From: Harmonia axyridis
Lineage: Eukaryota > Arthropoda > Insecta > Coleoptera > Coccinellidae
Direction: 5' to 3'
Length of the DNA: 64,000 bases
Assembly (NCBI RefSeq): GCF_914767665.1
Contig: NC_059502.1
Coordinates: 32,258,812-32,322,811 of the forward strand
Shown here in pieces: positions 1-11,691 of the stretch. The translations under genes and the position numbers were made by a program. The stretch's first letter is position 1. Each line of letters begins with the position of its first letter. Under the pieces are notes generated by a model. It was not told where the DNA came from, searched no databases, and saw nothing but the letters and a program-made list of their open reading frames with translations.

Positions 1-77
1 ATGGAGTGGTGTTCTGGGGTGCGTCGTCAGATGCCGACGATGTATTCATAGGTCAGAAGAGAGTGATCAGGTGTATG
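1..77 (+). pseudogene. LINE ORF2 C-terminal fragment, left of the hAT insertion
   Basis: The plus-strand frame reads GVVFWGASSDADDVFIGQKR, the C-terminal tail seen after the reverse transcriptase in Jockey/CR1-type LINE ORF2 proteins (pattern YG..FWG....A..VF..QKR..R). It stops where the hAT element starts and resumes after it at 2432. The joint is off by one base relative to the expected frame, so the LINE was probably already decaying. The fragment begins outside the window. Confidence 0.7.
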
Positions 78-93
78 TAGGGTTGCCAGATGT
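78..93 (+). repeat. hAT terminal inverted repeat, left
   Basis: Sixteen bases match the reverse complement of 2416-2431 and lie directly next to the 8-bp target duplication. Confidence 0.85.
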
Positions 94-183
94 ATATGAG
101 GAAAAAACCGGACAATTTTTATTTTTTATTAGTTCATATTACAAATTACAAAATATAAGAAAAAATTACGAAAAGCTTACAGT

Positions 184-1979
184 CTACTTCTTCATATACT
201 TAGCATTTGATGAGACTGCTTTCAACAAAGATTTATTGCTTGTGATGGCATCCTTAAATTCCGTGCAACTAGCATTTATATTGAAATAAACACACAATTC
301 ACTTTTTACAGTGTTGACGTCGAGACGATTTTTCTCGTCAGTCCATAGATTTCCCATAACGCTAAAGATTCGTTCCACAAAAGCGTTGGACACAGGAATA
401 CTGCAGACAAACTGCACAATTTTCAGTAAATTTGGTGCATCTGCTTTTTTGAAAAAATTGCACCACATATTAATGGAATTGCCTTCAAGTGAAGGAAAAA
501 CCCTTTGAAGGACAGTCAATTCTTCGTAAATATGTTCTGGAGGAGTTTGTTGTTTCCATGGCGAGATTGACCATAGTTCGAGCAGTTGGTCCAGCGTGGG
601 TAACCTTCCGCACTCGATATCCAAATAACTAAAAATTTTATAATTCAGATTATCAAATTGGTACCACTTCTCTATATAATCTAGCGTTCTTTTGTAAATA
701 TTTGTTGCGTTTTTGATGAATTCTTCCACTTCGTGATCTGAAAGATAGCCTTTTGTCAATGCCATATGCACTTTCATTCCGAAATATTTGTCACTTATTT
801 TCTTTGAAATTGTGTCTCGAAATTTAACCATTATATTATGTAGATTGAATGCTGCTGTGGAATGTTTCTCTAACATCAGAATAATTTCTTGAAAGGAAGC
901 CATAAAGTTATGAGTAAAATACAAATATAACTCATTATAAGTAGGATTAGCTTCTGTTGAAATTGCGTTTTCTTGGTCTGATAAAATGGCCCAAAGTGCT
1001 GCTGGACAATTATCAGAACCTTGTTCTAAGAAGTACCTTTTCAATGGCCCCCATGATGAGAGCATTCTATCAAGAGCTTTGAATAAACTGAGCCACCTTG
1101 TAGGAACGTGACGAATAACTTCTCTGTATTCGCTTTCGAAGTAATCAAAACACTGCTTCAACTCTTCTTGTTTTTTCGCGGAACAAGAGAACTCAACAGG
1201 CATTACTTTCAATGCATTTTTAGCGCAGTTGTGAAATATATGGTCATTGCAATGAGCAGCAATTATGTCGTTGTTTTCTTCGGATTTCAATTATTGTCTC
1301 CGAAATTTACAGAAGCGTTGTCCGCACCATATGCAGTCACTCTGCTCCATGTAAGATGTGATTTTTCAATAACTTCACATAAATGTTTTTTGATGGATAA
1401 TGAATCTTCGAAAGAATCTTCGTAAAAATCCAAGATTTTATGACAAATTCCGTTCTTTGGGGAAAAATATTGAATAGCTACTGGAAAGTATTTTCTATTT
1501 CCTCTATTTGAGGCATCAGTAGCGACGGAAAAGGGAACTTCATCCTTCAAATCTTTCTGCACCAGTTCCATTGAATATGGTAATAAAACTTGGTTGGCCA
1601 AAGCCGTACATTTAGTGCGTCCTCCTGTCATTTGCTTCACTATATTTGAATCGTTAATTATTTGTCTTAACACTTTAAACGAACAATCTTGGGCAACATA
1701 AGAAATATGATGCTTGATACTGTGGTAAACCGTAGTTAATTCGGCAATAGCTACTTTCTCACTTTGCGCGCTTCCTTTAGGTACAAAGAAGGACTTCAAT
1801 TACTGAGACATAGCTACAGCACTTTCACAATCTTTGAAGAAGAGTGATGGGTTAATGCTTTTGAGCCACAGTGAACTTACTTTTACAAACTTTGCAATAG
1901 GCTTTCGTATTGTCTTCTTCACATATATTTAACCAGGAAAAACGAGATTCCCAGTCAATATTATAGTGGCAAACTCTTC
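184..1979 (-). pseudogene. hAT transposase (ZBED/SCAN-like group), frameshifted
   Basis: This would catalyse cut-and-paste transposition in the nucleus. Reading down the minus strand, a degenerate BED-type finger (AYCKVCKSKFTVAQK, about 1875-1925) is followed by in-frame stops. An open stretch at 1799-1287 then carries the first two catalytic aspartates in TDASN and GADNAS. A second open stretch at 1290-184 carries the AHCNDHIFHN segment and the C-terminal hAT dimerisation region with SNAFVERIFS, which holds the catalytic glutamate. The two stretches are in different frames and meet at a small deletion near 1287. The N-terminal stops plus this shift make it a pseudogene, although all three DDE residues can still be seen. 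Confidence 0.88.
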
Positions 1980-2415
1980 TCACTTTCTTAGGAGGAGTTG
2001 CTCTGCTAGTAGATGGTACCTAATCTTCCATTTTGACACACAAACAGGAAAGCAACAAAATAATAAAGGTAATAATCCAGATTACAACGTGACTCCACAC
2101 GAAACTAAACAGCGACGGAACAGAGCATGCGCGATCGAGAGATACGACTGTACGATTGATCATAGAACAAGTATATAGTTACTCTATGCGACTGATGCAA
2201 GACGGCGCGAAATACGGGAGTCATAGGCTTTAGGAGTAGGGGAGGTGACATGCGCAATATCTATCTACGTAACTACAAACAATACTGTTGGTTGTCACGC
2301 GGTTGCGCTAGATATTGCGCGAAATTTAAAAACCGGACGATCTTCTGTCCGGTTTACCCAGATTTTTTCGACCGGACAAACATGAAAAAAACCGGACTGT
2401 CCGGTCGAAAACCGG

Positions 2416-2431
2416 ACATCTGGCAACCCTA
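2416..2431 (-). repeat. hAT terminal inverted repeat, right
   Basis: Reverse complement of the left terminal repeat. On the transposase strand this is the 5' end of the element. Confidence 0.85.
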
Positions 2432-2861
2432 GGTGTATGCCGGGATTTCTAGTAGGACGTCATCGTCATATAAACCTTCCTTCAGAGCATGTAATATTTT
2501 AACTTTACCATCAGTTTTCATTTCAGAAATAGCATGTTTAATTGATATGTATAAAAGTACATTCAATAGGAATAGCGAATTTAGTAATTCCTGCTTTCAA
2601 GTATAGGATAGGACATCATTCGCCTATGTTTTTAGGTATGGTTTTTAGGTATCTTCAATAAACTGAATGATGAAATAAAGAATGCTAATAATATTGATAT
2701 TTTTAAAAGTCGTTTGAAATCATTTTTGTTTGAAAGAACTTTTTATGATCTTTCTGACTTTCTGAATTGAATTTATACTTTGTTTAGGATTTGTTTTTGT
2801 TTTCTTTCATAATGTTCTACATTCTTCTGGAAATAAAGTAATTATTCATTTATTCATTAAT
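2432..2861 (+). pseudogene. LINE ORF2 C-terminus and 3' end, right of the hAT insertion
   Basis: Continuation of the LINE fragment at 1-77. The frames read VYAGISSRTS and CNILTLPSVFISEIACLIDM, then an interrupted segment, then FNKLNDEIKNANNIDIFKSR ending at a stop at 2768-2770. This is the usual LINE tail with the F..LP..I......FK..LK.FL pattern. An AATAAA lies near 2831, and a TTCATTTATTCATT-type tail joins the array relic at about 2861. In-frame stops show it is dead. Confidence 0.75.
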
Positions 2862-3609
2862 TTGCTGTGTAATGGAGCACAAAATTCGTCAACATGTGAA
2901 TTAAACGACGAAATAACAATTCTTGAGAGAGTTCTGTAGATCAATGGTAAGTTTATTCATGCCTTTTCATTGAGGAAACGAAAAATATGTTAAGAATATT
3001 TTTACTAGTTTTTATTATTTATTAATTTTCAAAATATGCCGGAATTTTGAATATATGTGGTATAACAATGATACTGAATTCAATATTTTTCATCGTAAAA
3101 TCCTAGTGCTCAGAATTTATAGTTGTGAAGTGAATCATTCTTCAAATTTCAATTTGTTTTTCAAAAGAAAAAAACCCTATTCAAAACCAGTCAAAAGACA
3201 TACCTGAATTGATGACATCACCTAAAAAAGGAAAATACATATAAACATTTTTAATGTTCAACCTACTGTGTGAGTATAGATTTTCTAATTCTTCTCTCAA
3301 TCTTTCTCGAATTACTGTTGAAGAGTAAAGCTGACACGAATATAGTCAATCAAGACAACAAAACATTTTTGGATGAATTATTAGATATTGGACTGCCGCC
3401 ATTCTAGACGACATACCATTTTGAAACATCTTATTTTGTTAGATAACAATGGAAAATATCAATTCTGTGTTAATCCAATTCAATGATGATCACTAAAACT
3501 GTAATTAAGACAAGTTCTGTAATACAATTTTGTCTCTGACATTAAAAACTTTTTTTTTATTAATATTGATAACCGATGTCAATTTTTTATGAGTTCCAAA
3601 ATGGGTAAT
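2862..3609 (+). pseudogene. Copy 0: deleted relic of the ankyrin array gene
   Basis: Positions 2862-2947 match the end of array exon 1, including the donor ATCAATG|GTAAGT. The intron follows, but it runs straight into the middle of exon 2 at about 3300-3320 (from TTCTTCTCTC to TTTCTCGAATTACTG), so the acceptor and the first ankyrin repeats are gone. Exon 2 continues to about 3480 with an extra segment in ELL..DC. The sequence then jumps from AATCCAATTCA to the spacer sequence ATGATGATCACT, losing the C-terminal domain and about 2 kb of spacer. The remaining spacer reaches 3609, where LINE A is inserted. This copy is clearly more diverged than copies 1-10 and cannot encode the protein. Confidence 0.85.
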
Positions 3610-3659
3610 AATAATGATAATAGCTTTATTGTCCAACAGTTTAACCCATTTACAGGACA

Positions 3660-3840
3660 ATGTGAATATAAATTACAAAAAATAACAAAAGATAGCATTG
3701 AAACAAAAAATGAAAAAAAAAACAAAATTTCACATGATCTTGGATACATTCCCTGAATATAAATTAGAAACGATAACGAAAGATAGCATGGAAACAAAAA
3801 ATAAAAAAACATCAAGTTCACATGATCTAAGATATATTTC
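3660..3840 (-). repeat. Imperfect direct duplication of about 90 bp in the LINE A 3' UTR
   Basis: Two adjacent diverged copies share the core GAATATAAATTA..AA..ATAAC followed by AAAGATAGCAT.GAAACA and TCACATGATCT. They lie just after the end of ORF2 on the minus strand. Probably a feature of the LINE family's 3' end. Confidence 0.7.
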
Positions 3841-5437
3841 CTGAAAAATAATTAATTGCCGACTTGACCAAATTTCCCCTCGATGAGGAGAATATATCTT
3901 GGCCATCACAAAATGAATTGAAGTTGTCACACATTTTTGTAATAGGTGCCTTTTGCAGAATGTTCGTTCGAGCTCTATCTGGCTTGAAAACCAGGACAAT
4001 TCTTGAGTTGAAACTTGAAACGTTAAAGTTGACCTTCGACAATATTTCTGAACAATCAACATTATAATGGATCACATTAAAAAGGAATGATAAAGAAGCA
4101 ATTACCCTTCTCATTTCTAAACTCAAATATCCAGTTCGCTCACACAAGATTGCACCGTCACACCCTTGGGAAGGATACACTCCATCAGTCTTAAACAGAA
4201 GGAACTTCATGAATCTTCTTTGTACACTCTCAAGTTTTCTCTTATGGCACTCACATATAGGACTCCACACTACACTTGATATTCTAACTTCGAAAGAATA
4301 ACTGCATTATACAAGATTTTAAGGCAGTTCATCTCGGTGAAATCCCTACAATTCCTAATCATGAACCCATACACCTTAGCAGCATCCAAAACTATCTGTG
4401 AAATGTGCTCAACAAACGACAGCTCCGTATCAAACAAAACGCCCAAATTCCTGAGAACAATATGCCTTTCAAGTCTCTTACCATTGCATTCATAATCGTA
4501 GGAATATATTTCAGTTCTTCTGGAGAAAGTCATAATTTTGCATTTGTCGACGTTCAATCTCAATTTGTTCTGCTCACACCAACTCAACACCAACATCAAC
4601 TGGACCTGAAGGTTCCTTATGATAGAAAACATTTTCAAATCAGAGCCTTCCGCAATGAATCAACTCTAGAAGATCATTAATGAATAAAATGAATAAAAGT
4701 GGCCCAAGATTCGATCCCTGCGGTATACCGGATGATGGAAAGTAACCAACTGAACTGTATCCATTATAACTGACAAAATGATCACGTTTGGACAGATATG
4801 AATCCAAAAGTCTAATTGCTCCTTCGTCCAATCCATAATTGCTCAACTTGTGCGATAAAACATCATGCTGAACTCTGTCGAAAGCTTTAGCAAAATCAGT
4901 ATAGATAACGTCAACCTGGCCATTCCTATCCAATACCTCTGAAACAAACTGTGTGAAGGCAACAAGATTTGTAACCGTTGATCTCTTACGAACAAAACCA
5001 TGTTGAAAGGGTGATATGAAAGACTGCAGAGAAGTAAGAATTTTATTATATAACACAATCTCAAAAATCTTAGAAAAATTACTCAAAATGGAGATTGGCC
5101 TGTAATTTTCTACCATAGATCTGGATCCAGGATTGAAAACAGGACATACTTTGGTTTTCTTCCAATGATTAGGAAACTTTCCACTAGATAGGGACAATTT
5201 AAATATGAACTTAAGTGTACTGATTAAAGATTCGGCACAATTCTTAATAAGAAACGCAGGAATTCCATCCACACCAGAAGTCATTTTATTTTTCAAACTG
5301 TTAATGGCACTATAGATCTCATTAGCCTCAATGTTCTTGAAAGAAGTGATAGGGAAGTTTTCAACAGAAACTGCAGCAGGAATGAAGGGCTCATCAAGAC
5401 TGGAATAAACAGTATTGAAGAAGTTTGAGAAACCATC
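3827..5437 (-). pseudogene. LINE A ORF2, reverse transcriptase and C-terminal part
   Basis: This would copy the LINE RNA at the target site. Seen in order: NKMTSGVDGIPAFLIKN, ENYRPISILSNFSKIFE, the first catalytic aspartate in YTDFAKAFDRVQHDVL, and GIPQGSNLGPLLFILFINDL. The frame then breaks at about 4650. A deletion of roughly 13 bases has removed the [FY]ADD active-site box, and reading resumes in another frame at DLKMFS. A second frameshift lies near 4270, after which VWSPICECHKRKLESVQRRF and the C-terminal tail end at 3827. The upstream edge is the solo LTR. Across that insertion the protein frame is continuous (EIVD|GFSNFF). Confidence 0.88.
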
Positions 5438-6727
5438 TGTCATGAACGGGTTGGTCAGAGAATGTTGACCACCGTTCATTTATCTCCGGTTGAGATGTTC
5501 TTTTAACCCCTGGAAGAGCGGCTTTCCAGAGGTCTCGGAGAATTAATAATTAATTATGTAAGTTCACCAAAGATGTTCTACGTAAGTCCGGCCCGTCGCT
5601 TCAATGGACAGGTCTTATTAGTTGTATTTCTTTCTCTAGGGAAAGGATTAGTTTATTGAGTCAATGAAAATCAATATAAATTTTAAAACTAAATATAATA
5701 AAGAAAAATAAAAAAAAATTACCAAAGTTACAATATCCCTTGAAATGTTGACTCAACGGCCAAAATTTTATAAAAACAAAAAAAAAAAAAATATCTCAAA
5801 TAATCTGTTATTCAAACAAACGAAACAATATACCAACTTTGAATTTGGGAGAATCGGGACTACTCCAATAACTTATTTTCATCGAAAAAGCATTCAAACA
5901 TCAACAAATATAATAAAATAAAATTAATTAGCCAAAAGACTTGCCCTTATCCCGCGATGCTAGGTGAGTATTTTAGGCCCTGCCTAAACCTAGTTTTGAT
6001 TTTTTCGAACTGTTCACTCGAAAACGTGTAATTCCTTATATAACACTTCACTCCCGATCCGCGAACTCCGATCTAACCTAATTTATTCCAAAGAGATTCT
6101 AAAACAAATTCTAACTTTATCCCAAAAAATTCCTAGTTTACTATTTCTGACCTAATTTAACCGTTCTTAATAAGAGACCCTAAGCGATACTAACTTCTTC
6201 TCTCGACCTCTACAAAAATCGTAACATCGTACTTATCTAAGACCGCCCAAACTACTCCTCAAGATACCATGTCAATTAGATCATTGGTTAGAACATTTTT
6301 CATCTTTTTTCAATAAGAGTCCTTACCTCTACTTCAAACTAAATTTTTTTGTCGATCTCAGCAAGAAACATACTTCAACTCCGCCTAAGACCTTTTTTTG
6401 CTGTGTCAACTGGGAACGACCCTGACGGTTTTTCGCTAGTATCGAACTCAGATAAGTCAAAATTTTCCCGTATCTAAATATATTCTTCTTATCCGTGAAA
6501 AATATATCGATTTCACCAACGCAGTGAGACGATAAGTAATGAAAAGCAATAATCGATAAAGAATATATCCAGCTTCTAAGATAAGATCGATTTACACACA
6601 AGTCTCGACCGCTCTTCTGAATTTAACGTCCATTGTTCTGAATAATAATTCTAATAATTTCAATAATTTCCAAATTTTCGATTTTCTACAATAATTTCAA
6701 TAAATTCCAAATTTCCGATTTACTACA
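5438..6727. mobile_element. Probable solo LTR inside LINE A
   Basis: A 1290-bp block without coding potential interrupts the LINE A ORF2. It starts TGTCATGAAC and ends GATTTACTACA, giving the TG...CA ends of an LTR. It is flanked by a 4-bp direct duplication, CATC, at 5434-5437 and 6728-6731. Removing it with one duplication restores the LINE frame exactly, EPQEIVD|GFSNFFNTVYSS. I see no internal direct repeat, primer site or gag-pol, hence 'solo'. A 4-bp duplication fits Ty3/gypsy or similar elements; a non-autonomous DNA element is less likely given the ends. Confidence 0.7.
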
Positions 6728-6731
6728 CATC

Positions 6732-7915
6732 AACAATCTCTTGCGGCTCACTGAGGGTCACGCTCTCAAAGCTCATTCCACCTGGAATCCTAGAAACTCG
6801 TGCCTTAGAGTGAACAAATGACCGAAATACTATATCATCAGTATAAATCATCGATTGAACATTCTGGAAGTAATTCTCATATGAGGTTCTAATCTGTTGC
6901 TTTATTAATCATCTCAATCTACGAAACTCAACAATGTCCGATTCTCTACGAAACTTCTCACACTTTGTTCTTAATTTAGCTTTTGTTTTCACATTTCTTA
7001 TTATATCTGAAACAAACCAAGGTGGATATTTATGACTAAAATTTTTATATGTTGGTACGTGCTTATCAAGTAATTCATGAAATTTCATATAAAATCTTTC
7101 AACAGCTAAGTTTACATCTACGCAAGTATCTAGAAATGACCAATCTACAGATGACAAATCAGAAAACAACAACTGATAGTTACCTTTTTTTGAAGTTATA
7201 TACCTTTCCTGAATTAATAGATACAAACACTCTGACTTTGGTAAAAATATTTGGTAAAACAATATTCAAGGCAGGATGATGCATATCCTACTGTACAAAA
7301 GGCAAATCCTCATGGCAAACAATACAATCTGAACGAGCGAATACAAGATCAAGGGTCCTATGGTTCGCATTATTAACAACATTATACTGTCCAAAATTAC
7401 AACTTTTCATAAGTGATAACAAGGACATAGATTTACAATCTGAAATATTATCCTCAGTAAAATTGGGAGCATTGAAATCACCCATAAAGTATACACTATC
7501 ACTTTTGTCGAAATATTTCATCGTACAAAGGTACTCACAAAAGTATTCAAAATCCACTGCCGATAACTTATCCGGAATATATACAATCGAAAAATATACA
7601 ATCTTATATGAAAGCTGCCCCTCACCAACAGAAAGTCAATCATTGGAAATGAAATATCAATAGCTGATGTATCTAGAATCTGGGATTTCAAAGAACTTTC
7701 AATAGCAAGCAACACTCCACCTCCCCTAGATTTATTAATCAAGTCGAACTTACGATCCTTTCTGTGAACTTCATATTCTGCCGGAAACAATTCAGCACTT
7801 CTGACGTCATCGTGTAAACAAGTCTCAGTCAAGGCAATCACATCAAACACACACTCACAAACCATTGAAAAAAAATCCTGAATTTTGCTGTTCAAGTCAC
7901 GCACATTCTGATAAT
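6732..7915 (-). pseudogene. LINE A ORF2, endonuclease (EEP) part
   Basis: The apurinic-like endonuclease that nicks target DNA. Visible motifs in order: DYQNVRDLNSKIQDFF (N-terminal asparagine), ALTETCLHDDV (catalytic glutamate), NKSRGGGVLLAI, MGDFNAPNF (D.N), NHRTLDLVFA and DMHHPALNI (DH). These are spread over frames broken near 7520 and 7270-7290. A linker then reads through one stop near 6909 and ends at EPQEIVD, where the solo LTR begins. Confidence 0.85.
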
Positions 7916-8536
7916 CTGACGGGGAGTCCGATCAACACAAACTTGCACATTCTTGAACTTACTCTCCTTCAATTTACTTGCCCTTCGAACCACCTGAAGC
8001 ACCTCATTCTCATCCCTGAGGACCAGTTCAATAGGACGAGTTTTACCAGTCTGCTGTCGACCAAGTCTGATCGACTTGATATTCTGTCCTTGGAATTGAG
8101 GATCCAAGGTTTGTAATATCTCATGAACTATTACGATGTCACTGGAACCATCTCCAGTTGAACCAATACTCGTCTCAGGCACGTTAAAAACCATCAGGTT
8201 TTGCTTCCGGCAACTTCTTTCATTTATTTCCTCAATAATTTATTCATAATCGCAATTGTTTTTGACCTTAGTTACGCAGTTATCTGCCTTCAGTGCTCTA
8301 ATATCAGCCTGAAGCTCTATGATCAAAGCTCTGAGGTCCCTCATCTGGGAGCCCATCTCCCTGTAGCCAGTGCATGTGCAATCATATCCTTTATTGGGAT
8401 TCTTCAGGATGTCAACTTCTTCAGATGTGATTTCAACACAACTATGACGAAATTGTTTGCAGCATACTGAACACTGAATCATAAGATTGTGTTTATATGA
8501 TTTACTACAACATGCACAAATGAAGTTAGAAGGCAT
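7892..8536 (-). pseudogene. LINE A ORF1, PHD-like finger and RNA-binding protein
   Basis: Starts at ATG 8536-8534. Residues 6-50 carry a Cys/His-rich PHD-like finger (CACCSKSYKHNLMIQCSVCC...H..C, then C.C), then a coiled-coil-like stretch (MRDLRALIIELQADIRALKA). After a frameshift near 8200-8240 an RRM-like part follows (FNVPE, SIRLGRQ, VCVDRTPRQ). At about 7900 ORF1 sequence passes directly into ORF2 endonuclease sequence, so the end of ORF1 and the start of ORF2 appear deleted. ORF1 proteins of this kind bind the element's RNA. Confidence 0.8.
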
Positions 8537-8871
8537 CTTCACTCAACGTTATACGTTGGAATAATTCAGGCAGGAAAAGATGAGCTCACCCAGAATATAT
8601 CACGTCGTGTATGGAATGCTTTAGACGTCCACCGATTGATCTATCTACTGCAGATGTGATATCGGAACACAACGACACCCACAAAAACAAAAGTCTTATC
8701 GGTGTTCAATTAGAAACTTGAGTGCAAATATCGAGAAACAACGTTGGCGATATCAAAAATAGTCTCATTCAATCGAGTAGAGGAAAAATGAAAATTATTT
8801 CCTCAAAATTCGCCACTGAAATCACAAAAAATGCAAACGCTAACGAACGATGTGTTCACATTATACTATGA

Positions 8872-9978
8872 TAATGTAGATGATATTTATTTCTCGAAAC
8901 GATCATTATTACATTTGTGTCGTTGTATTTCATTTTCTGGAGGAAAATGCTTTTGGAGTGAACTGAATTAAAATTAATGAACAGACACAGCAATGGTAAA
9001 TCTCATGTGGATAACGTCTGAAATCAAACTAGCTAAACAAGATTCGATTTCGCACACATTCTGAATAAGCAAAAAAAATAAAGAGAAACTTAATATAGTA
9101 CAAACAAAGGTTAAGCATACATAATGCTTTCAATGAACATATTTTCGATATACATTGTTCAGCGTGTATTTGCCATAAACAAGACGAAAACATATACCTA
9201 GATGACATCAAGAACATCTTTTTTGCTTTATGACATATAGAGTAATCAATGAAATAATTTAGCAATATTTTCCTAGGTGTGGTCAGTTTGAAACAAAGGT
9301 TTCTGTTCTCAAATTATTGTATTTTGGGGATGAATTCGAATGTAATGTAGAATCCCTAAAAATATAAAACTGGAAATTAAAAAATTACAAAACAGCGGAA
9401 AATCTAAAAGGGTTTATTCTCTTGATGACAAATTGGATGTCATTATTAAAATCAATTCGATTTTTTACAGATTTCCAAAAGAAAAACTTCAATAATAAAT
9501 GATGAAATATAGTTCAAAAATAATAATTATAGTTGATCAACGTATTTTATCTTTTGATTTTTATGAATCTGAAACGAAACTGTGAAAACAATGAGGAAGT
9601 TAGAAAACATTTCTCTAACGATATAATTGGTTTTTCGAGAAAATCATATTTTCGTATTTTATTCTACCTTTCTCATAAATTTTCAGGTCTAAATGAGTTT
9701 TTCGTACATTCACTGAAATGAAAGCTAATGATTTCAAATTATTTTCGAATTTTAGTTATCTTAATGGTTTAGGTCATTTCAAAATTGCATTAAAAATTAC
9801 TCATTCTTAATGTTACTTGAAGTGAGGTTTTTGACGAATCTCTACCTGAATTTTGTTTTAAATAGTTGCCCTCTTCATAGAAGCCTCATTTTTATATATG
9901 ATCCGAGTGAGAAGGTACTCCTATCTCCTATCGTTGAATTTTTTTTTTGAGTTTGTGAATCAATCTAACATAGACATC
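8872..9978 (+). other. Partial spacer upstream of copy 1
   Basis: The right half of an array spacer, cut on the left by LINE A. It contains the 52-codon open frame found in every spacer (9563-9721; here it begins MNLKRNC, with several differences from the others). Just before the gene lies a T-run ending GAG, a possible weak 3' splice site for a 5' UTR intron. Confidence 0.6.
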
Positions 9979-11691
9979 ATGGAAGATTTTAAAGATCTAA
10001 CAGAAAGTTTTATTCAAGACATGATTGTGAATTGTGGCTCTCATATTCCAATTTCTAATGTTTATAGTTATATAAAATCGAAAAAGAGTGATATTTCTTT
10101 TCAAAATTATTATTTAAAAAAGTTGATTAAGAAGAGGACAAGAACAAGATTTTCCTACAAGGATTACGGAGTTATATTCTGCTTGCTGTGTAAAGGAGCA
10201 CAACCTTTTTCAACATGTGAATTAGACGACTAAATAACAATTTATGAGAGAGTTCTACAGATCAATGGTAAGTTTATTCATGCCTTTACATTATGGAAAT
10301 GAAAACTATTTTAAGAATTTTTACTACTTCTTATTATTCATTAATTTTTAAAATATGCCGGAATTTTGAATATATGTAGTACTACATTGATACTGAATTC
10401 AATATTATTCATCGTAAAATCCACTTGCTCAGAATTTATAGTTGTGAAGTGAATCATTATTCAAATTGTTTCTAAAAAGAAATGAACCTTATTCAAAATC
10501 AGTCAAAAGACATACCTAAATTGATCGTTTTTTGATACCACCTAAAAAAGGAAAATACATATAAACATTTTTAATGTTTAACCTACTGTGTGAGTATAGA
10601 TTTTCTAATTCTTTTCTCATTTTGTTTCAGATGTATATTTGATCGAACTATTCAAATGTTTCATTAATCCTCAAGACGTTCCATGTGAGAAGTCTCTGAA
10701 ATTGATTTTAAATAATTTCGTTGATGATGAAGATTCCTTTTTGCGTCGACACACACCCTTGCACATGACAGCCACATTGCCAAATGCGAACGTAACAATC
10801 ACTCTTTTGAACAAGAAATTATGTTGTGAGGAGAAAACCACAAACGAGGAAACACCGATATTCTTTGCTGTGAAAAACAACCAGAGAGGAGAGATTAATA
10901 TCGAACTGTTAGAATTTTTATTAAATGTCGGTTGTGACCCGAATTCATTTGGCAAAAATTCGTTTACCCCTTTACAGATGCTTGCTGCAAATGGAAGAAT
11001 AAATAATGCATTGGAGTGTGCAGAATTACTGATCAGAAGAGGAGCTGATGTCAATTTGCAAAACCTTCACGGCGACACAGTTCTGCATACATTATCCTAC
11101 TCTTGTGACGAATCCCAGTTCATTCTCTTTCTCGAATTACTGTTGAAGAGTAAAGCTGACACGAATATAGTCAATCATGACAACAAAACATTTTTGGATG
11201 AATTATTATTGGACTGCTGCCATTCTAGACGACATACTATTTTGAAACATCTGATTTTGTTAGATATCAATGGAAAATATCAATTCTGTGTTAATCCAAT
11301 TCATTGTGATTCGTTGGATGTCGATTTCCAGAAGAGGAGTAGAAAAGAATTGCTTCATTTACGGTCCCGCAAAATAGCTCAATTCCAATCACAACCGGAA
11401 TATTCTCTGGTGAGAATACTAAGTTCGACTGTAAGGGAAGTGTCCAGATTGTGTTGGAATCAAACATTGATAACAGCCATGTCTGAATTCAAGGAAAGAA
11501 AATTCCCAATTTACGGTCGTGAACTCAAATGCAAATTTGAAGCTGGGTTAAGACTATTCCTGGAACAACAAGCAGCTCATGAATTTTTCACTGTCGTCTC
11601 TAAAGGAAAGCTCGATTATTATACCATAATCGAAATTTTAAAATACATACCAGTACAAGAAGTGGGCAAATGTTCATTGACCTCGACCTAG
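9979..11691 (+). pseudogene. Copy 1: ankyrin/PRANC-like gene, nonsense in exon 1, one repeat deleted
   Basis: Exon 1 is 9979-10267, the intron 10268-10630 (GTAAGT...TTTCAG) and exon 2 10631-11691. Codon 85 is TAA (10231-10233) where other copies have GAA, so the product would stop after 84 residues, before any ankyrin repeat. Exon 2 is otherwise open and, like copy 2, lacks 93 bp (31 residues, about one ankyrin repeat) at KNNQ|RGEIN near 10881. The C-terminal PRANC-like part is intact. Either a pseudogene or a source of a short N-terminal peptide only. Confidence 0.9.

Larger units (their letters stand above)
78..2431 (-). mobile_element. hAT-family DNA transposon, decayed
   Basis: The ends are an inverted repeat: TAGGGTTGCCAGATGT at 78-93, with its reverse complement at 2416-2431. 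The element is flanked by an exact 8-bp direct duplication, GGTGTATG, at 70-77 and 2432-2439, the size hAT transposases make. It is 2354 bp long and has one broken minus-strand transposase gene. It lies inside a LINE relic, so it is younger than that LINE. Positions 1980-2415 (transposon 5' part) hold no recognisable coding region. Confidence 0.9.
3610..8871 (-). mobile_element. LINE A: non-LTR retrotransposon, dead, split by a solo LTR
   Basis: A minus-strand LINE with ORF1 (PHD-like finger), endonuclease and reverse transcriptase remnants in that order. It is inserted in array spacer sequence: the left flank ends ATGGGTAAT and the right flank resumes TAATGTAGATG, giving a short TAAT duplication (3606-3609 and 8872-8875). 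The 3' end near 3610-3625 carries an ATTATT/ATC-type short repeat. Positions 8537-8871 are the 5' leader with no gene. It has several frameshifts, an internal deletion and loss of the polymerase active site. It fits the Jockey/CR1 supergroup; I cannot assign the clade. Confidence 0.88.

Noticed and set aside
9898..10233. Upstream extension of exon 1 (frames starting in MIRVRRYSY or MLLEVRFL)
   Set aside because: Which frame joins the gene depends on T-run length and differs between copies. The downstream ATG has a good context and is constant.
10671..11054. 127-codon minus-strand frame, repeated as 92-97 and 62 codon frames in all copies
   Set aside because: Antisense shadow of ankyrin exon 2. 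It recurs only because the exon recurs, and it has no domain of its own.
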